Below are positions 7,627 through 14,286 of a stretch of 19,025 nt of DNA, piece after piece (position 1 is the first letter of the stretch; the number at the start of each line of letters is the position of its first letter). The notes below the pieces were generated by a model. That model saw nothing but the letters and a program-made list of their open reading frames with translations. It did no database searches and was not told the origin of the DNA. Position numbers and translations under genes: made by a program. The stretch is from Acidobacteriota bacterium (lineage in GTDB: Bacteria > Acidobacteriota > Vicinamibacteria > Vicinamibacterales > 2-12-FULL-66-21): contig JAIVJE010000007.1 in assembly GCA_020200195.1 (NCBI GenBank), forward strand, positions 1 through 19,025. Reading direction: 5' to 3'.

Positions 7627-8406
7627 ATGTCCACCACAGCGATCTATGTCTACTGCGTAGTCCGGGGCGCGAAAAGATCGTCGCGAGGCCGTGTGCCACG
7701 CGGGCTGCCGGGCTCGTCGGCTCCCTCGCTCGCGCCACTTAGTACGTCGGTCTCGCTTATCGTCGGCGAGGTGCCGCTGGAGCTCTACGGCACCGAACAA
7801 TTGGAGCGTGGGCTTCGCGATCTTGACTGGGTTGGCGCCGCCGCGATGGCACACGAGGCTGTGGTCGAGCATTTCGCGCGGCAAACGGGCGTCACCGTGA
7901 TTCCGATGAAGCTGTTCACGATGTTCTCCAGCCAGGCACGCGCGACCGCCGAAATGAAACGCCGCCGGCCCGAGCTCGACGAGGTTTTCGCCAGGCTGCG
8001 CGGATGCGAGGAATGGGGTGTGCGCATCGCGGGACGCAGGGCGACACCTGGAACTAAGAGGCCGCCCGGCGTCGCACCGTCAGGAACGGCATTCCTCACG
8101 GCACGGAAGCAGGCGCGCGATAAAGCCCGTGAGGAGATACGCATGGCCGCCGAGGCCGCCGAGGCCGCGTACGACGTGCTGGCGGCGCATGCGCGGGACA
8201 GTCGCCGACGCGATGACGTTCCGGATGCAGCGTCGGCCCCGCCGCTGCTCGACGCAGCATTTCTGATACCGGCGAGCAGGCGTGCCCGGTTTCGCGCCAC
8301 GGCGCGACGCGCGGCCGCCGCCTGCGCACAGGCCGGCGCCGCCATGACGCTCAGCGGACCATGGCCCGCCTACAACTTCGTGGATGCGCAACGAGAGCCG
8401 CAGTGA
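7627..8406 (+). CDS. gvpF: Gas vesicle protein GvpL/GvpF, copy 2
   Basis: A 259-residue GvpF/GvpL family protein. It begins with IYVYCVV (6-12), has the central PMKLFTMFSS segment that corresponds to PMSFGSVFK in copy 1, and ends with the signature GPWPAYNFVDA (244-254). The middle (about 115-195) is unusually rich in arginine and alanine. GvpF/L proteins contact GvpA and take part in early vesicle assembly; several paralogues in one cluster are common. ATG 7627 is the first start, 31 bases after the ATPase, with no strong ribosome binding site. Its TGA overlaps the GTG of the next gene (GTGA), indicating coupling. F versus L naming is arbitrary here. Confidence 0.9.
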   Translation: MSTTAIYVYCVVRGAKRSSRGRVPRGLPGSSAPSLAPLSTSVSLIVGEVPLELYGTEQLERGLRDLDWVGAAAMAHEAVVEHFARQTGVTVIPMKLFTMFSSQARATAEMKRRRPELDEVFARLRGCEEWGVRIAGRRATPGTKRPPGVAPSGTAFLTARKQARDKAREEIRMAAEAAEAAYDVLAAHARDSRRRDDVPDAASAPPLLDAAFLIPASRRARFRATARRAAAACAQAGAAMTLSGPWPAYNFVDAQREPQ

Positions 8407-8744
8407 AGCGCCCAACTGGACGAACTACCATACCGTCCGCGAAACCGCCACGCGCGCCGAAACATCCGTCGCCCCCGCGGAGCGCGGTTCCGTCCTACCT
8501 TCCCCCGCGGCGCACCGAACCGCCGCCGCCCCGCGCACAGTCGGCCTCGCGCGCCGTCGCGCGGATCATCGATCAGTCGGATTCGTCGCTGCTCGACGTC
8601 ATCGACAACCTGCTCAACAAAGGGGTGGTGCTCAACGCCGAGGTGGTTCTCGCCCTCGCGGACGTCGATCTTGTCTACATCCGCCTGTCCGCACTTTTGT
8701 GCGCGGCGGATCGCATCCTTCCGGATATTCGCCGCTCCCGATGA
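8403..8744 (+). CDS. Gas vesicle protein, third GvpA-fold paralogue (GvpJ/M/S-like)
   Basis: A 113-residue protein whose C-terminal half carries the GvpA-type fold: SSLLDVIDNLLNKGVVLNAEVVLALADVDLVYIRLSALLCAADRIL. Unlike the first two paralogues it stops soon after this core, and instead has about 55 extra residues at the N terminus, rich in proline, arginine and lysine (KRPTGRTTIPSAKPP; PPRRTEPPPPR) and probably disordered. The best start is GTG 8403, overlapping the previous stop as GTGA; a longer reading to 8361 would lie inside gvpF. The stop overlaps the ATG of the next gene as ATGA. It is probably a minor structural or nucleating protein; J, M or S cannot be settled by eye. Confidence 0.82.
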   Translation: MKRPTGRTTIPSAKPPRAPKHPSPPRSAVPSYLPPRRTEPPPPRAQSASRAVARIIDQSDSSLLDVIDNLLNKGVVLNAEVVLALADVDLVYIRLSALLCAADRILPDIRRSR

Positions 8745-9400
8745 GCGCCGTGTACGTCTACGCACTGCTCGATTCCGCCCGCCGGCCAGCCCGTATAGGG
8801 AGGCACGCGATCGAGTTCGTCGGTATCGGTTCCATCTGCGCCGCCGTCGAACGTGTCAGTGAGCGTCCGGCGGTCTCTGAAACGGCCCTTCGCGATCAGC
8901 ACGATGTCGTGACCCGCCTGGCGCGCAACGCGGATGCGATTCTCCCGGCTCGTTTCGGCTCGCTGATTGAGCTCGCCGAACTGGAACGAATGGTGGCCCG
9001 TCACGAGCACACGATCGAGAAAGCGTTGGAACTGGTCAGAGGGCGGGAGCAGATGACGCTTCGACTGTTCGCCGATGGTGCGGGAGTTACGTCAAGCGAC
9101 ATGGCGCCGGCATCACCACCATCCTCCGGAACCGCGTATCTGGCGATGCGCGCCGCCGCCACCGCCATCCCACCAGAAGTGGAAGGCCTGCGTGCGAAGC
9201 TCGGGTCATTGGTCATCGCGGAACGCGTGGAGAGGGGGGAAGGCCGGCTGCACGCGACCGTGTGGCATCTGATCGCACGCGGTTCGTCGGGCCGATATCA
9301 CACCGCGGTTGCTGGACTCGCGGATGATCTTGCGCCGCTGCGGCTCGCCGTCAGCGGCCCCTGGCCGCCATTCGCGTTTGCACCGGCAATCTGGCAATGA
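8741..9400 (+). CDS. gvpF: Gas vesicle protein GvpL/GvpF, copy 3
   Basis: A 219-residue GvpF/GvpL family member, the shortest of three in this operon. It starts with AVYVYALLD, keeps the middle LPARFGSLIELAELERMV segment seen in the family, and ends in GPWPPFAFAPAIW (206-218), where the usual YNFV of the C-terminal signature is replaced by FAFA. Start ATG 8741 overlaps the previous stop (ATGA); longer readings of this frame run into the neighbouring gene and are not used. The stop overlaps gvpK in the same way. Probably an assembly accessory protein; the divergent end suggests it has specialised. Confidence 0.88.
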   Translation: MSAVYVYALLDSARRPARIGRHAIEFVGIGSICAAVERVSERPAVSETALRDQHDVVTRLARNADAILPARFGSLIELAELERMVARHEHTIEKALELVRGREQMTLRLFADGAGVTSSDMAPASPPSSGTAYLAMRAAATAIPPEVEGLRAKLGSLVIAERVERGEGRLHATVWHLIARGSSGRYHTAVAGLADDLAPLRLAVSGPWPPFAFAPAIWQ

Positions 9401-9843
9401 AGCGCAGGCGAACAGGCACCCGCGTGCGAGGGACCCGGCGACGGCCCTCGCCGGCCGCAACCGCGCGTGCGAAAGTGCCGGGGCGTAGCCGGAACGCATC
9501 CCTTGATTCGGCAGGGATCGACCTGCAGGAAATCGAGTCGCTGCGAGCCGAGCTCGAGCGCCTCGGCGCGCGCTCCGCACCACCGCGATGGAATGCTGAC
9601 CCGGACGATGTCAGGAAGTCGGTCGGCAAGCTGGTGCTGACGCTGGTGGAATTCGTGCGGCAGTTGCTCGAACGGCAGGCGATCCGGCGAATGGACGCGG
9701 GAACGCTGACAGCGGAGCAGACCGAATCGATCGGCCTCGCCTTGATGCGGCTCGAAGAAACCGTTCGCGACCTTGGAGCCCAGTTCGGCCTGGCTCCGGA
9801 AGACCTCAATCTCGACCTCGGACCCGTCGGAAAGCTGATGTGA
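9397..9843 (+). CDS. gvpK: Gas vesicle protein GvpK
   Basis: A 148-residue protein with the strongly conserved GvpK core from about residue 65: PDDVRKSVGKLVLTLVEFVR, QLLERQAIRRMDAGTLT, and DLGAQFGLAPEDLNLDLGPV. GvpK is an accessory protein required for vesicle formation in most clusters. The first 35 residues are an extra, highly basic leader (MKRRRTGTRVRGTRRRPSP...). Start ATG 9397 forms an ATGA overlap with the preceding gvpF; its own TGA overlaps the GTG of the lipid kinase. Confidence 0.94.
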   Translation: MKRRRTGTRVRGTRRRPSPAATARAKVPGRSRNASLDSAGIDLQEIESLRAELERLGARSAPPRWNADPDDVRKSVGKLVLTLVEFVRQLLERQAIRRMDAGTLTAEQTESIGLALMRLEETVRDLGAQFGLAPEDLNLDLGPVGKLM

Positions 9844-10637
9844 CTCAACGCGCTCGCGTAATCCTCAATCCAGCAGCCGGGACCGATCACGCCCTGACCC
9901 ACCTTGCGGCAATCAACGAACGGCTCCGGGAATGGTACGGTCCGATGGAAATCGTGCTCACGATCGGGGACGGCGACTGCGAGACCGCCGCCCGCAGGGC
10001 CGTCGACGATGGCTGTACGCACCTGTTCATCGGCGGTGGCGACGGCACGCTCAACGAGGCGCTGAACGGCGTCGCGGCGATCGACGGCGCGCTGGCGACA
10101 ACCACATTCGGCGTCGTCCCGCTCGGCACCGGGAATGACTCCGTCCAGGCGCTGGGCATGCCCGCCGACCTGGACGCGGCGCTCGCGATCCTCCTCCAGG
10201 ACAAGGTGGTCGACGTGGATCTCGGCGTGGTGAACGGCCGGGTATTCGCGAACGTGTCCGGCGGCGGCTTCATCGCGGAAGTGTCCGAGGCGGTCACCCC
10301 GCAGATGAAGTCGATTGTCGGCCGGCTGGCCTACCTGCTCGGGGGTGCGCAGGTCGTGATCGATGACGGCCTGCTGGACGTCTGTCTGATCGACGCGATG
10401 TCCACCCTGGACTTCATCGCACTCCTCCGTCAGGTTTCGGATGGGGGCCACATCGACGACCCGCGGGTCCGCTATCTGCGGGCAACGTCATTGCAGATGG
10501 AGTTCGCACGCGCGATCAGAGTCAATACAGACGGCGAGGTGCTCGAAGCGTCGCGCTGCGATTACCGGATTCTGCCCAAGGCCGCGCACTTCCTGGGCGC
10601 GGATGCGCCTTTTGCTGCGGCAGATGGCGTCAGCTGA
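9840..10637 (+). CDS. Diacylglycerol kinase / YegS-like lipid kinase, internally shortened
   Basis: A 265-residue protein of the DAGK catalytic family. The nucleotide-binding half is intact: VILNPAAGT (8-15), GGGDGTLNEALNG (65-77), PLGTGND (94-100). In the C-terminal half, GRLAYLLGG runs straight into VVIDDGLLDV; relatives such as E. coli YegS have about 50 residues here, including the GNG...GGG...P segment, so part of the beta-sandwich is missing. The protein is correspondingly shorter than the usual 290-310. It may be inactive, altered, or a real variant. Start GTG 9840 overlaps the gvpK stop as GTGA, so it belongs to the gvp operon. The family phosphorylates diacylglycerol or related lipids at the membrane; the link to gas vesicles is unknown. 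Confidence 0.85.
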   Translation: MTQRARVILNPAAGTDHALTHLAAINERLREWYGPMEIVLTIGDGDCETAARRAVDDGCTHLFIGGGDGTLNEALNGVAAIDGALATTTFGVVPLGTGNDSVQALGMPADLDAALAILLQDKVVDVDLGVVNGRVFANVSGGGFIAEVSEAVTPQMKSIVGRLAYLLGGAQVVIDDGLLDVCLIDAMSTLDFIALLRQVSDGGHIDDPRVRYLRATSLQMEFARAIRVNTDGEVLEASRCDYRILPKAAHFLGADAPFAAADGVS

Positions 10638-11627
10638 TCAGCCGGTCGGAAACGCGTAGCACCCGGGCGTGACGAGAAGGCGGCGATCAGACGTGAAGAA
10701 GAGGCTCGTCGGCGCGATGATCCCGGCGCCACGGAACTGGACGGTGCGGATCTTGTCACCTGACGTGTCATACACGTAGGTGTATGGAACCGTGAGCGAG
10801 ATCCACAGGCGGCCGTCCGTGTCGGCGGCGGCGGCTCGAACGGTCGGCGTGACGACGGGGAATTCCCCGCCTGGACCGCGACGCCGCGGCCAGGATCCTG
10901 GCAGCGCGCGGACGAACGCATCCAGCTCGCTGCCCTCCACGTGGCGCTCGAACACGAGTGTGCCCGCCGGATCGTACTTGCGGAACACCGGCAGACCTGC
11001 CTGGAACACGAAGTAGTATCCACCCTGCGGAATCCGGACCGTCAACCCCGCGTTGAGCGCAAGATGGACGTCGCGGTCGGTTTCGTGATCAGTGCGGCGC
11101 AGCAAGCCGAACGTGCGCAGTGGGGACCCGGTAAGCGCATACTCGGTGACGAGCGCCCCGGTTTCCGGCTGGCTCATAAGGATGGTTCGGCCGGTGTACT
11201 CGAGGGATCCAACCCCGCTCAGGACCACGCTGCCGAGCATGATTCTGGGCGCCGCGCGTCCCGGCAACGAGAACCCGCCGACGCTGCTGCCGCCGGCGAG
11301 AAACAGTTGCACGCGCTCGCGTCCGGCGGGTGCGTCGGCGATGACGAACGAACCGTCCGGCGCAAGATCGAACGCGCTGGGATCGAGAATGCGGCCGGGT
11401 TCCGTGCCTATCTGGACAATCCTGCGAGCGCTGCCAGCGCCCTGGGCGATGCTGAACACCGCATGTGAACGCCGATCGAATACGTAGTACGCGCCGTCCG
11501 GGGATTGCTGGCAGGTGGTGAGCTCTTCAAACGAGCCGGCCAGATGAGCGGGAAGGCCGCCCGTCGACCGTAACGTCTCGACCGTGATCGCGCTGTTGAT
11601 CGTGGCCGCAAGCAGCAGCGCGTACAT
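10638..11627 (-). CDS. Beta-propeller-like protein of unknown function (NHL/6-bladed type)
   Basis: A 329-residue protein I cannot name. It starts with a short hydrophobic stretch (MYALLLAATINSA) that may be a weak signal peptide or just the N terminus. The rest looks like repeated beta-strand units: SPDGAYYVFDRRSHAVFSI, DLAPDGSFVIADAPAGRERVQLF, GSLEYTGRTILMSQPETGALV, AAADTDGRLWISLTVPYTYVYD, and a final TSLFFTSDRRLLVTPG, typical of NHL or six-bladed propellers. The start is ATG at 11627, overlapping the upstream dehydrogenase stop as TGATG; longer readings would lie inside that gene. Its TGA stop abuts the TGA of the lipid kinase on the other strand (joint TGATCA). Function unknown; it may simply be co-transcribed with the dehydrogenase. 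Confidence 0.75.
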   Translation of the reverse strand: MYALLLAATINSAITVETLRSTGGLPAHLAGSFEELTTCQQSPDGAYYVFDRRSHAVFSIAQGAGSARRIVQIGTEPGRILDPSAFDLAPDGSFVIADAPAGRERVQLFLAGGSSVGGFSLPGRAAPRIMLGSVVLSGVGSLEYTGRTILMSQPETGALVTEYALTGSPLRTFGLLRRTDHETDRDVHLALNAGLTVRIPQGGYYFVFQAGLPVFRKYDPAGTLVFERHVEGSELDAFVRALPGSWPRRRGPGGEFPVVTPTVRAAAADTDGRLWISLTVPYTYVYDTSGDKIRTVQFRGAGIIAPTSLFFTSDRRLLVTPGCYAFPTG

Positions 11628-13753
11628 CAGTAATGGGCAATACTCAGGATCGCCTTGAGTACGTTCGATGCCTGCGGGAGGATGACTTCCTCGAGGTCCG
11701 GACAATAGGCAACCGGCGCGTCGAGTGCCGCCACGCGCCGCACCGGGGCATCCAGATACTCGAAGAGCTGATCGGAGATGCGCGCGGCGAGCTCCGCGCC
11801 GAACCCGCACGTGAGCTGGTCTTCATGCGCGATCACGACACGGCCCGTCCGGGTGACCGCCTCGGCGATGCCTTCCCAGTCGAACGGCATGATCGTGCGC
11901 AGGTCGATGACCATGACACTGATGCCGTCCTTCTCCGCCTGTTGTGCCGCCAGCAGAGACCGCTGCACGAGTGCGCCCCAGGTGATGACCACCACGTCGG
12001 TGCCGTCCCGCCGCACGGCGGAGCTGCTGAACGGGATGGTGTACTCAGCCCCGGGATACTCTCCCTTGTTGTAAGTCTGGCGGTAGAGATGTTTGTGCTC
12101 GAGATAGAGCACCGGATCGTCGCATCGGATCGCCGTACGCAGCAGCCCTGCCGCGTCCTGCGCGTTCGATGGGAATACAATCCGGATACCGGGACAGTGT
12201 GCGAAAATACTTTCTCCGGACTGGCTGTGATAGGGGGCGCCGCCCCGGAGGTAGCCTCCAATCGCCACCCGGATCACCATCGGGCACGAGAACTCGTTGT
12301 TGGAGCGGTAGCGCAGCATCGACATCTCGTCGCGCAGCTGCATCATCGCGGGCCAGATGTAGTCGAAGAACTGAATCTCGACCACCGGCTTGATGCCGCG
12401 TACAGCCATGCCAACGGCCCGCCCGATGATGTTGGCTTCCGCCAGCGGCGAGTTGAAGACACGGTCCGCGCCGAACGCGCGCTGTAATCCGTGCGTCACT
12501 TTGAAGACGCCACCCTTGCCCGGCACGCTGTCGAGCGCTTCGGGGCGGCTGCAATCGGCGACGTCCTCGCCGAACACCACGATGCGCGGCTCCCGTGCCA
12601 TCTCGTCCTTCAAGGTGCGGTTGATGGCGGCGACCATGGTGTCGGGCTTCCCTTCGGGCCGAAGCTCCGTGCTGAAAGCGTTCGACGAGGGGTCGACGTC
12701 AGGGGAAAACACGTACAGCGCCGCGGTCTCCGGCGAGGGCTTCTTCGCTTTCACCGCGGCATCCGCAGCCTCGCTGACTTCACGCTCGACGTCCTTGAGA
12801 AGCGCGGCGAGTTCCGCGTCCGTCGCGAGCTCCTCGCGCTTGAGAAACTCCGCCATGCGCAGAATGGGATCGCGCGTAACCTCCTCCGCGCGTTCCGCCG
12901 GCGTTTTGTACAGCTTCTCGTCGTCCGAGAGGGAATGGGAGTACGGCCGGATGACTTTCGCGTGCACCAGCGCAGGACCCTTACGAGCGCGTGCGTACCC
13001 CACCGCGTCCGCCATCGCGCGGTGGCTCGCGAGGAAGTCAGTGCCGTCGATGCTTTGTACGAAGAGACCCGGAAACGATGCGACCAGCTTCGAGAGATCT
13101 CCGCCGGCGGTCTGGACTTCAACCGGCACGGAGATGGCGTACCCATTGTCCTCGACCAGGTAAACCACCGGCAGGCGGCCGATGCACGCGGAGTTCAGCG
13201 ACTCCCAGAACTCTCCCTCGCTCGACGTCCCTTCGCCGATCGAGACATACACCACTTCATCGCTCTTGAAGCGATCCTCGCCCCCTGGGATCGTCGTGAC
13301 CCTTTCGTATAGCCTGCCGGCTTCGGCGCTGCCGATGGCGTGGAGGCATTGCGTCCCCGTCGGGCTGGACTGCGAGACGATGTTGAGCGCCTTGTGTCCC
13401 CAGTGAGACGGCATCTGCCGACCGCCGGAGCTTGGATCGGATTCGGCGCCGACGGCACTCAACAGCATTTCGAGCGGCGTCATGCCGAGCACGAGGCAGA
13501 GTGCGCGGTCGCGGTAATAGGGAAAGAACCAGTCGTAGGAAGGTCTGAGCGCCATGGCTGCGGCGACGAGTACGGCCTCGTGGCCGGCGCCGCTGATCTG
13601 GAAGAAGATCAGGCTCTGATTCTTGAGCTGAATCTCCTTGTCGTCGATCTTTCGCGACAGCACCATGGTGCGATAGGCACGCAGAAGGTCGTCGCGCGAC
13701 AGGCCATGCGTCGCTGCGCTCTTGCCGGTACTGACCGCACCACTTCCCTTCAT
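11627..13753 (-). CDS. Fused alpha/beta E1 component of a 2-oxoacid dehydrogenase (branched-chain type)
   Basis: A 708-residue thiamine-diphosphate enzyme in which the E1 alpha and beta subunits are one chain. The alpha part (about 1-350) has GHEAVLVAAAMAL, the ThDP/Mg motif as GEGTSSEGEFWESLNSA...VEDNGYAIS (GEG in place of GDG), and the phosphorylation-loop-like YSHSLSDDEKLYK. The beta part (about 365-708) has VVFGEDVADCSRPEAL, GKGGVFKVTHGLQRAFG, FNSPLAEANIIGRAVG, GAPYHSQSGESIFAHCPGIR. It would decarboxylate a 2-oxoacid (2-oxoisovalerate or pyruvate) and pass the acyl group to an E2 lipoyl protein; no E2 or E3 gene is in the window. I start it at ATG 13753 because a perfect TATAAT at 13793-13798 puts transcription start near 13786, inside the longer reading from GTG 13792; an AAAGGG precedes ATG 13753. 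Substrate not settled. Confidence 0.93.
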   Translation of the reverse strand: MKGSGAVSTGKSAATHGLSRDDLLRAYRTMVLSRKIDDKEIQLKNQSLIFFQISGAGHEAVLVAAAMALRPSYDWFFPYYRDRALCLVLGMTPLEMLLSAVGAESDPSSGGRQMPSHWGHKALNIVSQSSPTGTQCLHAIGSAEAGRLYERVTTIPGGEDRFKSDEVVYVSIGEGTSSEGEFWESLNSACIGRLPVVYLVEDNGYAISVPVEVQTAGGDLSKLVASFPGLFVQSIDGTDFLASHRAMADAVGYARARKGPALVHAKVIRPYSHSLSDDEKLYKTPAERAEEVTRDPILRMAEFLKREELATDAELAALLKDVEREVSEAADAAVKAKKPSPETAALYVFSPDVDPSSNAFSTELRPEGKPDTMVAAINRTLKDEMAREPRIVVFGEDVADCSRPEALDSVPGKGGVFKVTHGLQRAFGADRVFNSPLAEANIIGRAVGMAVRGIKPVVEIQFFDYIWPAMMQLRDEMSMLRYRSNNEFSCPMVIRVAIGGYLRGGAPYHSQSGESIFAHCPGIRIVFPSNAQDAAGLLRTAIRCDDPVLYLEHKHLYRQTYNKGEYPGAEYTIPFSSSAVRRDGTDVVVITWGALVQRSLLAAQQAEKDGISVMVIDLRTIMPFDWEGIAEAVTRTGRVVIAHEDQLTCGFGAELAARISDQLFEYLDAPVRRVAALDAPVAYCPDLEEVILPQASNVLKAILSIAHY

Positions 13754-13792
13754 GCGCCCTTTCAGACCGCGATTTACCGCGGAAAACAGCAC

Positions 13793-13798
13793 ATTATA
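13793..13798 (-). promoter_or_regulatory. Extended -10 promoter of the fused E1 gene
   Basis: On the minus strand this reads TATAAT preceded by TGT, i.e. TGTTATAAT, an extended -10 element. No -35 consensus is visible 17 bases upstream (CCGGGG). Predicted transcription start near 13786 gives a leader of about 33 bases to ATG 13753. Confidence 0.55.
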
Positions 13799-13841
13799 AC
13801 ATCCGCCCGCGGGCGCCCCGGGCGGGCGCGGCGCGGGCGGA

Positions 13842-13850
13842 TGCTATACT
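13842..13850 (+). promoter_or_regulatory. Extended -10 promoter of the cupin gene
   Basis: TGCTATACT: TATACT at 13845-13850 with TG two bases before it, an extended -10 element. No -35 consensus is seen. The predicted transcription start near 13857 leaves a leader of about 52 bases before GTG 13909. Confidence 0.5.
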
Positions 13851-13869
13851 CGCGGCGCTTTTCGCGCGG

Positions 13870-13886
13870 CTGCGCGCATCGCGCAG
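13870..13886 (+). other. Stem-loop in the leader of the cupin message
   Basis: CTGCGCG, a three-base loop CAT, and CGCGCAG form a perfect seven-pair GC-rich hairpin inside the predicted 5' leader. It ends nine bases before the GGGAGGAAA ribosome binding site (13896-13904 region). It could influence translation or be incidental in GC-rich DNA. Confidence 0.35.
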
Positions 13887-13908
13887 TCGGAAACCGGGAG
13901 GAAACGCC

Positions 13909-14271
13909 GTGTCCACAGAGCCGGTCCAACTATATCGATGGGACGAGATTGCGCTCGAGAAAGTGACCGAAATGATCTCGCGCAAGCTCGTGACCGGCGC
14001 TCGCGAAATGCTCGCGCAGATCTACCTCAAAAAGGGCGCTCTCGTCCCGATGCATTCGCACGAGAGCGAGCAGATGACATACGTCCTGCAAGGTGCGCTG
14101 AAGTTCCTGATCAGGGGCGAGGAGATTACTGTACGGGAAGGAGAGGTCCTGCACATCTCGTCATGGGTCGAGCATCAGGCCGAGGCGCTTGACGATACCT
14201 TCGAGCTCGACGTATTCAGTCCTATCCGCCAGGACTGGCTCGATCATACCGATACCTATTTTCACAAGTAG
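13909..14271 (+). CDS. Small cupin-domain protein
   Basis: A 120-residue single-domain cupin. Motif 1 is present as PMHSHESEQMTYVLQG, with likely metal ligands H49, H51 and E54 or Q55; motif 2 as GEVLHISSWVEHQAEA, with H89 the expected fourth ligand. Cupins of this size are metal-binding barrels used as sugar- or acid-binding sensors, isomerases or dioxygenases; no specific activity can be assigned. The start GTG 13909 has an excellent ribosome binding site (GGGAGGAAA). It diverges from the fused E1 dehydrogenase across a shared symmetric promoter region and converges with the dehydrogenase/reductase gene 15 bases downstream. Confidence 0.85.
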   Translation: MSTEPVQLYRWDEIALEKVTEMISRKLVTGAREMLAQIYLKKGALVPMHSHESEQMTYVLQGALKFLIRGEEITVREGEVLHISSWVEHQAEALDDTFELDVFSPIRQDWLDHTDTYFHK

Positions 14272-14286
14272 TGCATCGGCGCGAGC

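Larger units (their letters stand above)
13793..13850. repeat. Near-perfect inverted repeat spanning two divergent promoters
   Basis: Left arm 13793-13810 and right arm 13833-13850 match at 16 of 18 positions when one is reverse-complemented; the inner ten bases of each arm (ATCCGCCCGC and GCGGGCGGAT) match perfectly. The outer part of each arm is the -10 box of one promoter. The 22-base centre (13811-13832) is pure G/C apart from none of the A/T bases seen in the arms, and includes CCCGGG. It looks like a two-sided operator or a duplicated promoter module. Confidence 0.55.

Noticed and set aside
13754..13792. GTG at 13792 as start of the fused E1 gene
   Set aside because: A TATAAT box directly beside it places transcription start downstream of this codon; ATG 13753 is preferred.
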